Of a DNA stretch of 64,000 nt, positions 1-9,459 are shown piece after piece. This DNA is from Patulibacter minatonensis DSM 18081 (GTDB lineage: Bacteria > Actinomycetota > Thermoleophilia > Solirubrobacterales > Solirubrobacteraceae). The notes under the pieces are model-generated. The model was not told where the DNA came from, did not search any database, and saw only the letters and a program-made list of their open reading frames with translations. Both the position numbers and the translations under genes were made by a program. Each line of letters begins with the position of its first letter. Positions within the stretch are counted from its first letter, which is position 1. Location of the stretch: contig NZ_KI912613.1 of the NCBI RefSeq assembly GCF_000519325.1, forward strand, positions 207,631 through 271,630. The letters are read 5' to 3'.

Positions 1-701
1 CGGGCACCGCGCGGTCGTCGGCCTCGGCCGGCCGGTCGACGATATTGAGCATGTTCCTGGCGCTGTTCTTGCGTTGCCCGGGCTGCCGGCACGGCTTCCG
101 GAGCGCCCTTCCGGTCCGCAGGCACGTCGTCAGATCGCGTCGAAGAGCACCCCGGGATTGCACGTAGAGGGACTGATAGATCGTCTCGGTCGACACCCAC
201 ATCTCCTGTCGTGACGGGAACTTCCGTCGCAGTCGTCCGGCGATTTGCTCGGGCGAGAATCGCCGCTTGAGGTCCGCCTCGACGAGGTCGCGGAGCTCGA
301 GGTTCATCGCGAGCTTCGCCGGTTTGGGTCGCGACGCGGTGAAACGCAGAGGCGTGCGCTGAGGTCGCGCGGTAGGTGCCGTTGGCGGCGGTGTTGCGCT
401 GCAGCTCGCGGGTGATCGTCGACGGGCTCCGCCCCAGGCGCGCGGCGATCGAGCACTTCGTCTCGTTGGCGGCGATGCCGATCGCGATCTCTTCGCGTTC
501 CGCGAACGTGAGACAGCGGCCCTTGAGATCGCGCCCGCGCCGGAGCCGCACGCCGCCGGCTTCTTGCACCCATCTGCGCGATCGTCTGCGGTTCGTTCCA
601 GCGGCCGCGGCGGCGTCGGTGAGGAACGCGCCGGCTTGCAGCGCGTCCCAAAACGGTTGGGTCGTCTCGGCGACCATCTGTGGTGAGAACCCGATGGTCA
701 T
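1..701 (-). pseudogene. IS30-family transposase, frameshifted and cut by the window edge
   Basis: Reverse-strand translation from an ATG at 701 gives an N-terminal IS30-type helix-turn-helix with the segments RCLTFAEREEIAIGIAA and LGRSPSTITREL, which bind transposon ends in this family. The downstream part is in another frame: from about 307 the residues NLELRDLVEADLKRRFSPEQIAGRL and then WVSTETIYQSLY (start of the catalytic DDE region) match the IS30 order. The two halves are out of register by one base near 341-345, a GTTTC run on the coding strand. IS30 transposases are normally a single ORF of about 320-400 residues, so this copy is probably dead, unless the shift is a sequencing error. 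The 3' end and one terminal repeat lie outside the window, and I could not identify the other inverted repeat. Confidence 0.8.
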
Positions 702-901
702 GCGCGCCTGCTCGGTCGGTCCTATGGGCCCCGCGGCGACCGGGACGACGGTGTGGGGGTCGTCGCTCCGGCTCGCCCTACGGGCAAGCCTCCACGACGA
801 CCACCACACCGAGCCGCCAAGCGCCTGGCCGCACCCTCGCAGACCTTAGCGTTGCGATCACCGCGAGAACCCAAGGAACGTTCAGCGGGTGCCGTGGCTG
901 G

Positions 902-1567
902 CTATGCGGTTGCGGCTGCGAACGCCAGCTCGAGAATGATGCTCCGCCGAAACGATGCGTCGTCGGACGCCGTCTCGTGAGCGAAGTCAGCGACGTCCTC
1001 ATCGATCGAGGCAGCTACGAGGACGTCCGCGTTGGTCAGATCACCGCGGATCTGCGACATCAGCAGTCTTCGCGCCGCGAGCAGCCTCGGGTCTGCGTCG
1101 TCCGGGACGATGGTGCGAATGTCACCGGCCAGGCTCGCGGGGAAGTACGTCGCGGCGGCAAGAGCCGCTGCCCTCACCGCCGGCTCCGGGGTGCTTCGCG
1201 CCCATTGCTCGAGTTTGGGGACGATCGCTTCAACCGCGGCACTGCAGCGCTCGACGGTCTCCCAGGACACGTGGCCTTCCCAGGCCGTGTCGTCGCCGCG
1301 GCCGATGTAGACGACGAGCATGAGAAGCGAGGTCCGGTCGGTGACCGACAGATCGTGGAGCTGCGCGAGCGAGAAGAGCGTCGGAACGGCGACCGCCGAC
1401 GCCTCGTAGATGGTCTCTTGGTGGCAGAGCGCCGACCACAGATCGTTGATCGCTTCGTCGCGGTCCGCCGGTGCCGTCCGAATAAGGTCGAAGAGCGCGG
1501 GAAGGTCTCCGGCTGGCCCGTACGCGTGCTGCACGTCGGACCAGTCGATCTCTTCGGGGAGTTCCAC
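902..1567 (-). CDS. hypothetical helical-repeat (HEAT-like) protein
   Basis: About 221 residues, predicted almost wholly alpha-helical, with repeated pairs of amphipathic helices (for example EIDWSDVQHAYGPAGDLPAL and AVRAAALAAATYFPASLAG) as in HEAT/armadillo-type scaffolds. There is no signal peptide, membrane segment or catalytic motif. I chose GTG at 1567 because coding-like sequence begins with VELPEEIDW; an upstream GTG near 1641 cannot be excluded and no good ribosome site decides it. The gene sits beside the broken IS30 element with no functional neighbour, so it may be an orphan or part of an acquired segment. Function unknown. Confidence 0.6.
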   Translation of the reverse strand: MELPEEIDWSDVQHAYGPAGDLPALFDLIRTAPADRDEAINDLWSALCHQETIYEASAVAVPTLFSLAQLHDLSVTDRTSLLMLVVYIGRGDDTAWEGHVSWETVERCSAAVEAIVPKLEQWARSTPEPAVRAAALAAATYFPASLAGDIRTIVPDDADPRLLAARRLLMSQIRGDLTNADVLVAASIDEDVADFAHETASDDASFRRSIILELAFAAATA

Positions 1568-1802
1568 TCGCTCGACGGTAACGACAGCGACGGCGACGCC
1601 CACGAGATCGCAGCCCGAGCCCACGGCGAAACGACGCCGGTCCGTTGATTGCACCGTCCCGATAGTCAAACGTGTAGCTCTCACGCCCAGCGCGACGCCT
1701 CCCGTCCGGGCGTCGCCGACGAGCCGCCGTCCCGAGAGACCCGTCCGAAATGCGTTCCGGGACAGGGGCGTCAGACGGGGCACCGCCGGGACCGCGGCGA
1801 CC

Positions 1803-3086
1803 TCACCCCTCGCCGACCAGTGGCAGCCGCAGGCGGAACCGCGCCCCGGGTTGTCCGTCGATCGGCGGCAACAGCTCCAGCGACCCGTCGTGGGCCTCGG
1901 CGACCAGTCGGGCGATCGGCAGGCCGAGGCCCGAGCCGCCCGCGGCGCCGCTGGCGCGGTGGAAGCGGTCGAAGACGGCGCCGTGCTGCGCCGGCGGGAC
2001 ACCGGGACCGCGGTCGTGGACCTCGACGACCGCGTCGGGACCGTCGACCGAGAGGTGGACCGCGATCTCACCGCCGTCGGCGCCGTAGCGGATCGCGTTC
2101 TCGACGAGGTTCGCGACCGAGCGGCCCAGGAGGCGCTCGTCGCCGCGGACCACGACGTCCGGCGCCGCGGTCAGGGAGAGCTCGGCGCCGGCCTCGCGGG
2201 CGCGGTCCTCGTACTCCTCGACGAGCTGCTCGAGCTGGAGGTCCAGGCGCAGCTTCTCGCGCTCCATCCGGCCGCGGCGCGCGTCCAGGCGGGCGAGCTC
2301 GAGCATGTCGGCGATCGTGCCCGAGGCGCGCTCGGCGGCCCGTTCGATCGCGCGCAGCGCCGGGCCGGCGGGGCCGTCCTCCCCCAGCTCGCGCAGCCCC
2401 TGCTCGGCACGCGCACGGATCACGGCGACGGGGGTCCGCAGCTCGTGCGCGGCGTCGGCCAGGAACGCCTCCTCGCGCTTGGCGACCGCCGCGGCGGGCC
2501 GCAGCGCGCGACCGGCGAGGATCCACCCGGCGGCGATCGTCAGAAGCCACAGCCCGAGGACCGCGGCGGCGATCAGGAACCCCGCGGTGCGGACGTCGTG
2601 GGCCGCCCCGGCGAGCGGCTCGACGGCGACGATCGCGCCGAGCAACCGGTCTGAGCCGTTGATCGGGTTCGACGCGACACGGACCCCGTCGCCTCCGGAG
2701 ACGTCGTCGGTGACCCGGAGCAGCCGCCCGTCCTGGATGCGCGCCAGCGCGCGCTTCGCGGCCGCCGCGTCGAGCTTCCCGGCCGGCCCGGCGACGACCT
2801 TGCCGTGCTCGTCGACGACGAGGACCGGGGCGCCCGGCCGGCGCGCGGGCCCGAAGTAGCCGTCGGGCTGCCGGTCGACGATCAGCTTGCTCGGATCGCC
2901 CTCGGGGTACGCGTAGCCGGACGCCGACAGCGCGGTCCGCTCGACGAGGCGGTCGAGCTGCTCGTGCCGCCGGTCGTGCGCCTGCAGCACCGCGATCACG
3001 GCGATCGCGACGAGGACGACGAGCGAGACCGCCGCGTAGGAGGCGGTGAGGCGTCGGCGTAGTCGGCGGAGCTGCTCCTCGCTCAT
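1803..3086 (-). CDS. two-component sensor histidine kinase
   Basis: 427 residues. A first membrane helix at about 15-36 and a second at about 168-190 enclose a periplasmic or extracellular sensing domain of about 130 residues. Next comes a short linker and the HisKA helix with the phosphoacceptor H214 in ADAAHELRTP. The HATPase domain has the N box NLVENAIRYG, the G1 box HDRGPGV and the G2 box GGSGLGLPI. It should autophosphorylate at H214 and pass phosphate to the response regulator encoded just upstream. The start ATG overlaps the regulator's stop codon by four bases (ATGA), so the two are translationally coupled. The stimulus is unknown. Confidence 0.93.
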   Translation of the reverse strand: MSEEQLRRLRRRLTASYAAVSLVVLVAIAVIAVLQAHDRRHEQLDRLVERTALSASGYAYPEGDPSKLIVDRQPDGYFGPARRPGAPVLVVDEHGKVVAGPAGKLDAAAAKRALARIQDGRLLRVTDDVSGGDGVRVASNPINGSDRLLGAIVAVEPLAGAAHDVRTAGFLIAAAVLGLWLLTIAAGWILAGRALRPAAAVAKREEAFLADAAHELRTPVAVIRARAEQGLRELGEDGPAGPALRAIERAAERASGTIADMLELARLDARRGRMEREKLRLDLQLEQLVEEYEDRAREAGAELSLTAAPDVVVRGDERLLGRSVANLVENAIRYGADGGEIAVHLSVDGPDAVVEVHDRGPGVPPAQHGAVFDRFHRASGAAGGSGLGLPIARLVAEAHDGSLELLPPIDGQPGARFRLRLPLVGEG

Positions 3087-3745
3087 GCGCCGTCCGCCAG
3101 CCGGTAGCCCGCGCCGCGCACGGTCTCGATCGCCTTGGAACCGAGCTTGCGGCGCAGCGCCGCGACGTGCACGTCGATGACGTTGGAGCCCGGCTCGTAC
3201 GCCTGGTCCCAGCACGACTCGAGGATGTCGAAGCGGTCGACGACCTCCCCCGCCCGGTCGGCGAGGAACGCGAGGAGCGCGAACTCCTTCGTCGTCAGCG
3301 GCACGATCACGCCGTCGCGCTTGACGCGCCTGCGGGAGACCTCGATCACGAGGTCCCCGGCCTCGACGACCTCCATCCGCCGCGTCGGGCGACGCCGGAG
3401 CAGCCCGTGCACGCGTGCGACGAGCTCCTCGGTCGCGAACGGCTTGGTGAGGTAGTCGTCCGCGCCGCCGGAGAAGCCGTCGACGACGTCGCCCGTCTGG
3501 TCCATCGCGGTCAGCATCAGGACGGGGAACTCGAGGCCGGCCTTCCGCCACTCGCCGCAGAGCGCGAGGCCCTCGCCGTCGGGCAGCCGGCGGTCGAGCA
3601 CGACCGCGTCGTACTCGTGGAGGTCCGCCTCGGAGCGCGCCGCCGCGATGGTGCCGGCGACGTCGACGCCGAACGACTCGGCGCGCAGCCGCTCCGCCAC
3701 CGCCTGGGCGATCTCCGCCTCGTCCTCCACGACGAGGATCCGCAT
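3083..3745 (-). CDS. OmpR/PhoB-family response regulator
   Basis: 220 residues. The N-terminal receiver domain has the acidic pocket E7-D8, phosphoacceptor D51 and the conserved K in LTKPF. The C-terminal winged helix (about 128-218) ends VRGAGYRLADG as usual for OmpR-type DNA binding. An upstream in-frame start would add 21 residues, but the MRILVVEDE start is canonical and lies six bases after a TATGCT hexamer (3752-3757), a leaderless promoter pattern. First gene of a two-gene operon with the sensor kinase that follows with a 4-base overlap. Confidence 0.94.
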   Translation of the reverse strand: MRILVVEDEAEIAQAVAERLRAESFGVDVAGTIAAARSEADLHEYDAVVLDRRLPDGEGLALCGEWRKAGLEFPVLMLTAMDQTGDVVDGFSGGADDYLTKPFATEELVARVHGLLRRRPTRRMEVVEAGDLVIEVSRRRVKRDGVIVPLTTKEFALLAFLADRAGEVVDRFDILESCWDQAYEPGSNVIDVHVAALRRKLGSKAIETVRGAGYRLADGA

Positions 3746-3811
3746 GGCGGCAGCATAGACCCGCTTCCGTCCCTGGGCGAGCGTCGGGTGCGTCGTCATG
3801 GCGGTCACCCC

Positions 3812-5500
3812 TCAGCGCGGCTGGAGCGCCGCGAGCAGCAGGATCGAGCCCGCCGCGTAGTCGATGGCCGGTTCGGAGGTCACGTAGTCGTCGACGCGGT
3901 CCTCGTAGGTCGCGCCCGCGGTGCTGAACGGACCACCCCGAGGCGTGCCGACCTGCTGCTCGCGGATGTCCTTCGACGGAGCGGGCCCGCCGACGACCGC
4001 ACCGACCGGCCGACCGCTGCCGCGGGTCGACGCCCAGTGGTGGATCGCCCGCGGTGCGTGCGGCCCGAAGCCGGCGACGAAGCTCGCGCCGAACGGGTTG
4101 CGGCCGAGGAGCCAGTCGCGGGCCGTGACCCCGACGCGCGCGGCGCCCGGGACGGACCCGCGACCGGCCAGCGCGGCCAGCGCGACCGCGCCGCCGTTCT
4201 CACCCGTCTGCCCCCACGCGAACGCGCCGGGCGTGCCGAACGCGTGCCTCGCGGCGCGAGCGACCGCGGCACGGCCCTGGGCGTCGAGCGCGCGGCACGC
4301 GGAGGCGCGGGCCGCGGCGTCGTCGACCGCCGGCGCGCCGAGGCGCCCGCAGAGGTCCGCGGCCGCGAACCCGGCCAGCGCGTCCCAGCCCAGGCGGCCG
4401 TCGGGCGTGGTGCGCCCGAGGAGGCGGACGGCGTCGTCGAGGTAGGCGCGCTCACCCGTGACGCGGTGGAGCGCGGCGGCGCCGGCGGCCAGCGCGTCGT
4501 CCTGCGTGTCGCCGTCGTAGAACTCGCCGACGGGCGGCCCGAGCTTCGGCGCGACGACGCCGGAGGCCCGGCCCGCGGCGTACCACTCGCGGGCCTGCCG
4601 GACGAGCGCGGCGCGGGCGTCGCCCTCGGGGGTGCGCTCCGCGGCCAGGGCGAGCGCGAGCGCCGCCTTGCCGCCGAGATCGCCGCCCATGTTCGGGTAC
4701 GCCTTCCGGACCGCGATCCCGTCCTTGCCCGACGCGTCGTCGGTCGCGGGATCGCGGAAGCCGAGATCGTGGTCGCGCTCGTCGCCGACCTGCGCGACGA
4801 AGAGGCCAGGTGCGGGGTGCGCCTTCACGAGCCAGCGGACGCCGACGTCCGCGGTCGCGCGCAGGGCGGGGGCGTCGGCGGCGTCGAGCCGCGCGGCGGC
4901 CTGGAGCGCCGCGGCGGCGTACGCGGTCGTCTGGGTGAACTTCAGCGTGTCGCCGGCGTCCATCCAGCCGCCGGTGAGGTCGAACCGCTCCCCGGCGTGG
5001 GGGCCGGAGGCGATCTCGGCGTCGTGCAGGTGCGCGGGCCCGTGGGCGGGCGACGGCTCCCGTCCGTCGGCGTTCGCCGCGAAGGACCGCAGGATCGTGG
5101 TGATCGGCGCGGACGACGGGCGGGCCGCGACCGTCCAGCCGCGGGAGGTCAGCCCGGCGGCCCGCACGCGGTAGACGCCGGGGGCCGTGACGCGCGAGAG
5201 GTCGGCGCCGAGCGCGCGCCGCCACGGCGCCGCGGCGCCCGGGAGCTTCCGGAGGCGTCCCCGCAGGACGGTCCTGCCGCGGGCGTCCACGACCGTGAAG
5301 CGGGCGCCCCGCAGCGCCTTCGTCGTCCCGACCACCGCGACCTTCGTGTCGGCCGGGGCGGACGGGCCCCCGATGCGGATCGCGTCGGGGACGGCAGTGG
5401 GGGGAGCGGTCCTCGCGTTCGCGCCGGAGACGGCCGCCGCGCCGGCGCCCGCGAGGACGACGCCGGACGCGAGGACCGCCGCCGGGGCGCCCGACCGCAT
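3812..5500 (-). CDS. secreted glycoside hydrolase family 9 (endoglucanase-like)
   Basis: 562 residues. A signal peptide covers about 1-30, followed by an Ig-like CelD_N domain (about 40-140) and then the (alpha/alpha)6 barrel of GH9. The GGWMDAGDTLKF segment carries the paired aspartates that position and activate the catalytic water, and the C-terminal SEPAIDYAAG carries the general acid glutamate. GH9 enzymes hydrolyse beta-1,4-glucans with inversion; the true polymer here is unknown and no carbohydrate-binding module is seen. The start ATG overlaps the stop of the upstream subtilase by one base (TGATG), so the two are co-translated. The gene ends 66 bases before the OmpR regulator, which has its own promoter. 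Confidence 0.88.
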   Translation of the reverse strand: MRSGAPAAVLASGVVLAGAGAAAVSGANARTAPPTAVPDAIRIGGPSAPADTKVAVVGTTKALRGARFTVVDARGRTVLRGRLRKLPGAAAPWRRALGADLSRVTAPGVYRVRAAGLTSRGWTVAARPSSAPITTILRSFAANADGREPSPAHGPAHLHDAEIASGPHAGERFDLTGGWMDAGDTLKFTQTTAYAAAALQAAARLDAADAPALRATADVGVRWLVKAHPAPGLFVAQVGDERDHDLGFRDPATDDASGKDGIAVRKAYPNMGGDLGGKAALALALAAERTPEGDARAALVRQAREWYAAGRASGVVAPKLGPPVGEFYDGDTQDDALAAGAAALHRVTGERAYLDDAVRLLGRTTPDGRLGWDALAGFAAADLCGRLGAPAVDDAAARASACRALDAQGRAAVARAARHAFGTPGAFAWGQTGENGGAVALAALAGRGSVPGAARVGVTARDWLLGRNPFGASFVAGFGPHAPRAIHHWASTRGSGRPVGAVVGGPAPSKDIREQQVGTPRGGPFSTAGATYEDRVDDYVTSEPAIDYAAGSILLLAALQPR

Positions 5501-7017
5501 CAGCGGGTCTTCCGGAACGTGACCCGACGGACGACGCTCGCGTTGCCGGCGTTGTCGGTCGCCTGCACGGACACGCGGTAGAGGCCGCGGGGCAGCGCCT
5601 TCTTCGTCCCGTCGACGAGGCGCAGGTCGAACGACCGCGCGCCCTTCGGGGCCACGCCCGTGGCGGGCGACTGGAACGGGACCGTCTGGACGCGCTGCGC
5701 GTTCCACGTCACGCACGAGGGCTTGCGGCGGTTGGAGGCGTTCTCGGGCCGGCACTTGCCGAAGGACTTCCGGCCGACGAAGCGCTTCTCGATCGTCATC
5801 CGGATCCGGGCGGTCTCCGAGACGCGGATGCTGAGCGGGACGACCGTCCGCGTGACCCGTCCGCGTCGCTTCGCCGTGAGCACCGGCTTCGTCGTGTCCT
5901 TCGTGGTCGTGCCGGTGCCGCCGCCCCCGCCGGTGCCCGGGGCGATCCCGCGGCGCTGCTGGAAGAGCAGGACGGCCGCCTGGGCGTCGACGACGCCGCC
6001 GCTGACCGACTTGCCCTGCCACGCCGGGACCTTCCGGGCGCTGTCGACGATCGCGGCCTTGACGTCGGCGGCGGACGCCGTCGGGTCGATGCCGAAGAGG
6101 ATCGTCGCGACGCCCGCGGCGGTCGGGGCGGCGTAGCTCGTGGCGCAGCCGGTCGGGCCGAAGCCGCCGCCGTTGGTCGTCGTGATGCTGTTCTGCGTCG
6201 GGACGGCGACGTCGACGCTCCCCGGGCCGTACGCCCCGCAGTCGAGGCCGTCGTCGGGGGCGGAGGTCGAGACGCAGAGGACGTTCGGGGAGTCCAGGTT
6301 GCAGGGCTCCGGGTCCTCCGGGTCGGCGTCGTAGGCGCCGCCGTTGCCGGACGGGATCGTCACGAACAGGGTCTGCGGGTGCTTCTTGATCGCGTCCCGC
6401 AGGCCGTCCTCGAGCGGGCCGGAGAGCCAGCTGAAGCTCGCGACCCGTGCGCCGCGGTCCGCGGCCCAGTCGATCGCCGGCGCCTGGACGGACTGGTAGC
6501 ACTGGTCGCCGTCCCAGCAGGTGCGCAGCGCGACGAAGCGGGCGTTCGGGGCGACGCCGGCGCCACCCTGGCCGTTGTTCCACGCGGCGCCGAGCACGCC
6601 GGCGACCGCCGTGCCGTGGCCACTGCCGCCGGCGGGATCGCTCGGGTCGGCGTCGGGCTTCAGGGCGCTCGGGGCGTCCGTGCCGATGAGATCCCAGCCG
6701 GCCGCGCCGGCGGAGACGTTCCCGAGATTGCCGACGCCGTCGGCGTCCGGGGCCGGCACCGGCGCGGGGAGCGCGTAGAGCCGCGACGCGATGTCGGGGT
6801 GGTCGAGGTCGAGGCCGGTGTCGGCGACGAGCACCGGCACGTCTTGGAGCGGCCGCCCGGCGACGTCGAGCGCCTGGGGCACCTTCATGATGCTCAGCGG
6901 TTGCTGGCCGGCGGCCTGGGGGTCGGTGGGCGCCGCGGCGTGGGCGGCTGAAGCCCCGAGCGCGAGGGCGGTCAGGGCGGTGGCGACGGCGGTGGTGGTG
7001 ACGCGGCGGGTGGACAT
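5500..7017 (-). CDS. secreted S8 subtilisin-like serine peptidase
   Basis: 505 residues with a signal peptide (about 1-28, ending AHAAA). The catalytic triad is visible: D66 in VLVADTGLDLDHPD, H134 in GSGHGTAVAG and S294 in CATSYAAPTAAG; the oxyanion asparagine is in TIPSGNGG. The Ser motif has CAT in place of the usual GTS. A Gly-rich linker near 355 leads to a beta-sandwich domain ending in a Kx-rich tail, probably for surface attachment or substrate contact. I chose ATG 7017 because it is preceded by GAGGAG at good spacing and begins the signal peptide. First gene of a unit with the GH9 enzyme, so both are probably exported together for polymer breakdown. Confidence 0.92.
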   Translation of the reverse strand: MSTRRVTTTAVATALTALALGASAAHAAAPTDPQAAGQQPLSIMKVPQALDVAGRPLQDVPVLVADTGLDLDHPDIASRLYALPAPVPAPDADGVGNLGNVSAGAAGWDLIGTDAPSALKPDADPSDPAGGSGHGTAVAGVLGAAWNNGQGGAGVAPNARFVALRTCWDGDQCYQSVQAPAIDWAADRGARVASFSWLSGPLEDGLRDAIKKHPQTLFVTIPSGNGGAYDADPEDPEPCNLDSPNVLCVSTSAPDDGLDCGAYGPGSVDVAVPTQNSITTTNGGGFGPTGCATSYAAPTAAGVATILFGIDPTASAADVKAAIVDSARKVPAWQGKSVSGGVVDAQAAVLLFQQRRGIAPGTGGGGGTGTTTKDTTKPVLTAKRRGRVTRTVVPLSIRVSETARIRMTIEKRFVGRKSFGKCRPENASNRRKPSCVTWNAQRVQTVPFQSPATGVAPKGARSFDLRLVDGTKKALPRGLYRVSVQATDNAGNASVVRRVTFRKTR

Positions 7018-7108
7018 CGTGGGCTCCTCGGACGACGGGGTCGGTGGGTGAGGAGCACTCTGCCGGGGGCCGCATGAAGCGAACATGAAGCCCCCGGAGC
7101 CCGGTGGG

Positions 7109-7978
7109 TCAGGTGGTCTTGTTCGCGTCCGCGGGCGCCTCCTCGCGGTCCTCGCTGCGCGAGTCCGACGCCTTCGGCGCGGCCCGGACGACCGTCTCGC
7201 ACGAGCCGTTGGGGTTCTCGGGCGTCGCGTCGGTGATCACGTCGACGAGGTCCAGGTCGGCCCGGTCGGTGCCGTCGCCGCAGGTGATGCGGTCGACCTC
7301 GCCGTCGCGGGTGCGGAAGCGGTCGTTCCCGGCGCCGCCGTCGAGGGTGTCGCCGGTCTGGTCGGTCTCGCCGTTCGGGCCGGGGGTGACGTCCTTGCGG
7401 GCCAGGGCCCAGAGGGTGTCGTTCCCGGCGCCGCCCCGGATCGTGTCGACGCCGCGGTTGGCGAAGATCGTGTCGTTGCCGGCGCCGCCGTCGACGGTGT
7501 CGTCGCCGCTGCCGCCGGCCAGGCGGTCGTTGCCGTTCTCGCCGAGGACGCGGTCGTCGCCGGAACCGCCGAAGACGCGGTCGTGCGAGTCGCCGCCGTA
7601 GAGCTGGTCGTCGCCGGAGCCGCCGAAGATGCGGTCGTAGCTCGTGCGGTCGCCGGTGTCGTTCGCGTCGCCGTGGACGACGTCGTTGCCGGCCCCGCCG
7701 TTCAGCCAGTCGTTGCCCGGTCCGCCGAGGATCGTGTCGTCGCCGGAGGCGCCGAAGATCCGGTCGTTCCCCGAGCCACCGTCGAGGCGGTCGGAGCCGG
7801 CGAGGCCGAAGATGCGGTCCTTGCCGCCGAGGCCCTTGATCGTGTCGACGGAGGACGTGCCGGTCAGGCGGTTGTCGCCCCCGTCGCCGGTGACGGTCGC
7901 GGCGGTCGCGGCGGCGGGGACGAGGAGGGCGGCGCAGACGGCGAGGGTGCCGATGCGGCGGGTGGGTCGAGAGCTCAT
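7109..7978 (-). CDS. secreted RTX (hemolysin-type) calcium-binding repeat protein
   Basis: 289 residues. A signal peptide ends near ATAATV (about residue 28). It is followed by roughly a dozen nonapeptide repeats of the GGxGxDxUx type, such as GGSGNDRIFG and GGAGNDTIFA, which form a calcium-filled parallel beta-roll. The C-terminal 60 residues hold two cysteines (ITCGDGTD and SCETVV) that may make a disulfide, then a charged tail. No enzymatic domain is attached, so this is a pure beta-roll protein, probably secreted or surface-bound. No type I secretion genes are nearby, and the Sec-type signal argues against the classical RTX export route. Confidence 0.88.
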   Translation of the reverse strand: MSSRPTRRIGTLAVCAALLVPAAATAATVTGDGGDNRLTGTSSVDTIKGLGGKDRIFGLAGSDRLDGGSGNDRIFGASGDDTILGGPGNDWLNGGAGNDVVHGDANDTGDRTSYDRIFGGSGDDQLYGGDSHDRVFGGSGDDRVLGENGNDRLAGGSGDDTVDGGAGNDTIFANRGVDTIRGGAGNDTLWALARKDVTPGPNGETDQTGDTLDGGAGNDRFRTRDGEVDRITCGDGTDRADLDLVDVITDATPENPNGSCETVVRAAPKASDSRSEDREEAPADANKTT

Positions 7979-8157
7979 GGGGGATCTCCGTGGTTCGGGG
8001 GGATGGTCGTGCCGAGGTGCGACGGCCGCCCCGTACGGGGTCGCCCATCGCTCGGCACCATCAGGAACCCGGACCCCGATCCGGAGTCGCGAACATAAGA
8101 CAGGTCTCACGGACGCGGCCCGGGACGAGGCGCGTCCGGCGTCGCCGCGGCCCGCGT

Positions 8158-9459
8158 CTACGCCCGCAGCAGCGCGTACCTCCCGAGCCCGTCGGCCCCC
8201 GGGATCACCGGTCCGGCGTCGTGGCCGAGCCACTGCTCCAGCAGCGAGCAGTAGAGCGCGCGGAAGTCCGTCGTGGCGCGCAGGTTGCCGTCGGGGTCGA
8301 GCGACCCGAGGCCGGGGTGCTCGCCGATCCGCCCGCCGCGGACCGCGGTGCCCATGAGCATCGCGATGCCGCCCGCGCCGTGGTCGGTGCCGGCGGAGCC
8401 GTTCTCCTCCGGCCGGCGGCCGAACTCGCTCCACACGAGCGTCAGCACGCGGTCGGCGATGCCGCGCCGCTCGAGGTCGTCCTGGAACGCCTGCAGCGCC
8501 GTCCCCGTCTCGGTGACGTGGCGCTCGAACGTCGCGGCCTGGTTCGCGTGGCTGTCGAAGTCGAGGCCGGAGTCGATCGTGCCGCAGCGGATCGGCAGGC
8601 CCGCGCCGAGGAGCCGCGCGAGGTCGGCGAGCCGGTCACCGAGGCGCCCGGCGGGATAGCTGACCGCCGGATCCTGGAAGCCGCCGACGAGCTCGGCGTG
8701 GACGTCGGCGGCGTCGCCGTGGACCGCGCGGGCGGCGCCGAGGACGGGGTCGGTCGACGTCAGGCGACCGAGCTCCGTCATGCCGCGCACGAGCTCCGCG
8801 TGCCACGCGCCGCCCTCGATGCCGGGCGTGGTGACGCGGTAGTCCGCGGGCCGGTCGGTCGCGGCGACGGCGACCTTCGCGGCCGCGAGCATCGGCGAGA
8901 TCGTCTCCCCCAGCGTCAGGCCCTGGAGCGGATTGTGGTCGGTGCCGACGAGGTCGAGCCACCGGCCGAGCCAGCCCGTCCGGCCGTCGGGGTCGGTCGC
9001 GCCGACCTCGTAGAAGTGCCGGGAGGTGAAGTGCGAGTGGTTCGGCCCGGCGTAGCCGATCGACGGCAGCACGGTCAGCCGGTCGCGGTCGTGGAGCGCC
9101 TTCAGCCGCGCGGCGGCGGGGTGCCAGCGCAGGTCGGTGGTGCCCTTCATCGCGAGCGTCGTCGCCGGGTCGACCCACAGCTCGGGCCGCAGGCGGCGCG
9201 AGTAGCGGGCGTCGTTCTGCGGTGGCAGCAGGCTGAGCCCGTCGACGCCGCCGGAGAGCGAGACGCAGACGAGGACGCGCTGCCCGGGGGTCGCGGCGGC
9301 GACGGCCTCGTCGAGCGCGCCGGGCGCGAGCGCGCGGCCGCCGAACAGGGTCAGGCCGAGGCCGACGCCGCCGAGGACGACGGCCCGGCGCGACATACCG
9401 GTGCCGGCGGGGACGGGGTGGCCGGTCTCGGTGGGCCGGCAACAGGCGAAGGAGCGCAT
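8158..9459 (-). CDS. DUF1501 family protein
   Basis: 433 residues. The N-terminus has SRRAVVLGGVGLGLTLFGG, a twin-arginine-like export signal after an unusual Cys-containing leader. The body matches the DUF1501 sulfatase/alkaline-phosphatase-like fold: LVCVSLSGGVDGLS at the start, NHSHFTSRHFYEVG in the middle, and WSEFGRRPEENGSAGTDHGAGG near the C-terminus, positions typical of metal ligands in that superfamily. DUF1501 genes usually lie beside DUF1800 genes, as here, where the start overlaps the DUF1800 stop by one base. The biochemical role of the pair is not established. Confidence 0.87.
   Translation of the reverse strand: MRSFACCRPTETGHPVPAGTGMSRRAVVLGGVGLGLTLFGGRALAPGALDEAVAAATPGQRVLVCVSLSGGVDGLSLLPPQNDARYSRRLRPELWVDPATTLAMKGTTDLRWHPAAARLKALHDRDRLTVLPSIGYAGPNHSHFTSRHFYEVGATDPDGRTGWLGRWLDLVGTDHNPLQGLTLGETISPMLAAAKVAVAATDRPADYRVTTPGIEGGAWHAELVRGMTELGRLTSTDPVLGAARAVHGDAADVHAELVGGFQDPAVSYPAGRLGDRLADLARLLGAGLPIRCGTIDSGLDFDSHANQAATFERHVTETGTALQAFQDDLERRGIADRVLTLVWSEFGRRPEENGSAGTDHGAGGIAMLMGTAVRGGRIGEHPGLGSLDPDGNLRATTDFRALYCSLLEQWLGHDAGPVIPGADGLGRYALLRA

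Noticed and set aside
300-380. Programmed frameshift in the IS30 transposase
   Set aside because: IS30 elements normally use one ORF, and the GTTTC run is not a typical slippery site; a mutation or sequencing error is simpler.
3167-5581. Very long plus-strand open frame opposite the regulator and GH9 genes
   Set aside because: Composition is Arg/Ala/Val-rich without domain motifs and it lies wholly antisense to well-supported genes; it is a product of high GC third positions. The same holds for other long antisense frames, for example at 27058-29034 and 32310-35330.
7085-8098. Plus-strand frame with a repetitive VVAGAAEDAVV pattern
   Set aside because: The pattern is the antisense reading of the RTX nonapeptide repeats on the minus strand.
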